Below, one piece after another: positions 5,042 through 5,127 of a DNA stretch of 5,127 bases. Under the pieces are notes generated by a model. It was given only the letters and a program-made list of their open reading frames with translations. It was not told the DNA's origin and made no database searches. Every line of letters starts with the position of its first letter. Position 1 is the first letter of the stretch. Location: contig DAOUHB010000059.1 of NCBI GenBank assembly GCA_034428935.1, positions 1-5,127 of the forward strand, written 5' to 3'. The DNA comes from JAAYZQ01 sp034428935 (GTDB lineage Bacteria > Chloroflexota > Anaerolineae > JAAYZQ01). A program made the translations under genes and the position numbers.

Positions 5042-5127
5042 GGCCGCCAGGTCCGTCCCCTCCGCCGCCGGGGGGCCGGCGCGGGGGCCGGCCCCCCGGC
5101 GGCGGAGGGGACGGACCCGGCGGCCAT
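5040..5127. repeat. Near-perfect 41-bp inverted repeat at the window edge, over the STAND 5' end
   Basis: The left arm (5040-5080) and right arm (5087-5127) are reverse complements at 40 of 41 positions around a 6-base loop (GCGGGG). The one mismatch pairs 5049 with 5118. The right arm ends at the last base of the window, so the palindrome may continue. It covers the only in-frame ATG region of the STAND gene and duplicates its GGCCAT context. It could be a genuine GC-rich hairpin or a fold-back assembly/amplification artefact at a contig end. Confidence 0.85.

Noticed and set aside
4624..5127. Minus-strand open frame starting at the ATG at the window end
   Set aside because: Its start is the outer copy of the palindrome and its frame is +2 relative to the EAD-STAND frame. 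The translation is Arg/Pro/Cys-rich and overlaps the real gene.

Overview
The window is GC-rich (well over 65% by eye). It reads as a fragment of a Chloroflexota (Anaerolineae/Caldilinea-like) genome. I infer this from the protein types, the compact single-strand layout and the hairpin-rich dispersed repeats between genes; no marker gene is present to prove it. All four supported genes lie on the minus strand, and the outer two run off or up to the window edges.

Read in the direction of transcription (from high to low coordinates), the window begins with a near-perfect 41-bp inverted repeat at the right edge (5040-5127). Next is a long STAND/NLR-like gene (2030-5041, 1003 residues from its first in-frame ATG). 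It encodes an N-terminal death-fold-like effector-associated domain (EAD), the C-terminal half of an NB-ARC module without a P-loop or Walker B, a winged-helix segment, an array of tetratricopeptide repeats (TPRs) and an alpha-helical tail. The centre of the TPR array (3121-3720) is five nearly identical 120-bp units in an alternating A/B pattern. One codon in the helix-B/loop segment is swapped between units while almost everything else is constant.

The stop codon of that gene abuts a 99-bp nested hairpin element (1931-2029). A translationally coupled pair follows: a 66-residue CxxC/CxxC zinc-ribbon protein (1702-1902) and a 147-residue protein with three predicted membrane segments (1266-1709), overlapping by 8 bases. 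After these comes a gene-free stretch (904-1265) with an AT-rich 30-bp-armed inverted repeat (1129-1202), a small perfect hairpin (1040-1061) and short direct repeats (972-1010).

The last gene (903 to beyond 1) is a GH4-family glycosidase of the alpha-galactosidase (MelA-like) type. It has an unusual in-frame N-terminal beta-rich domain of about 120 residues, and a second strong ribosome-binding site and ATG at the domain junction.

The most interesting signals are the EAD-STAND-TPR receptor that has lost its nucleotide-binding core, its recently amplified TPR array with focal variation, and its adjacent zinc-ribbon/membrane-protein pair. Together they could be an immune-like or signalling cassette, but no effector (protease, nuclease, TIR or CHAT) is visible in the window, so that reading is inference. 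The GH4 gene is probably metabolic and unrelated.
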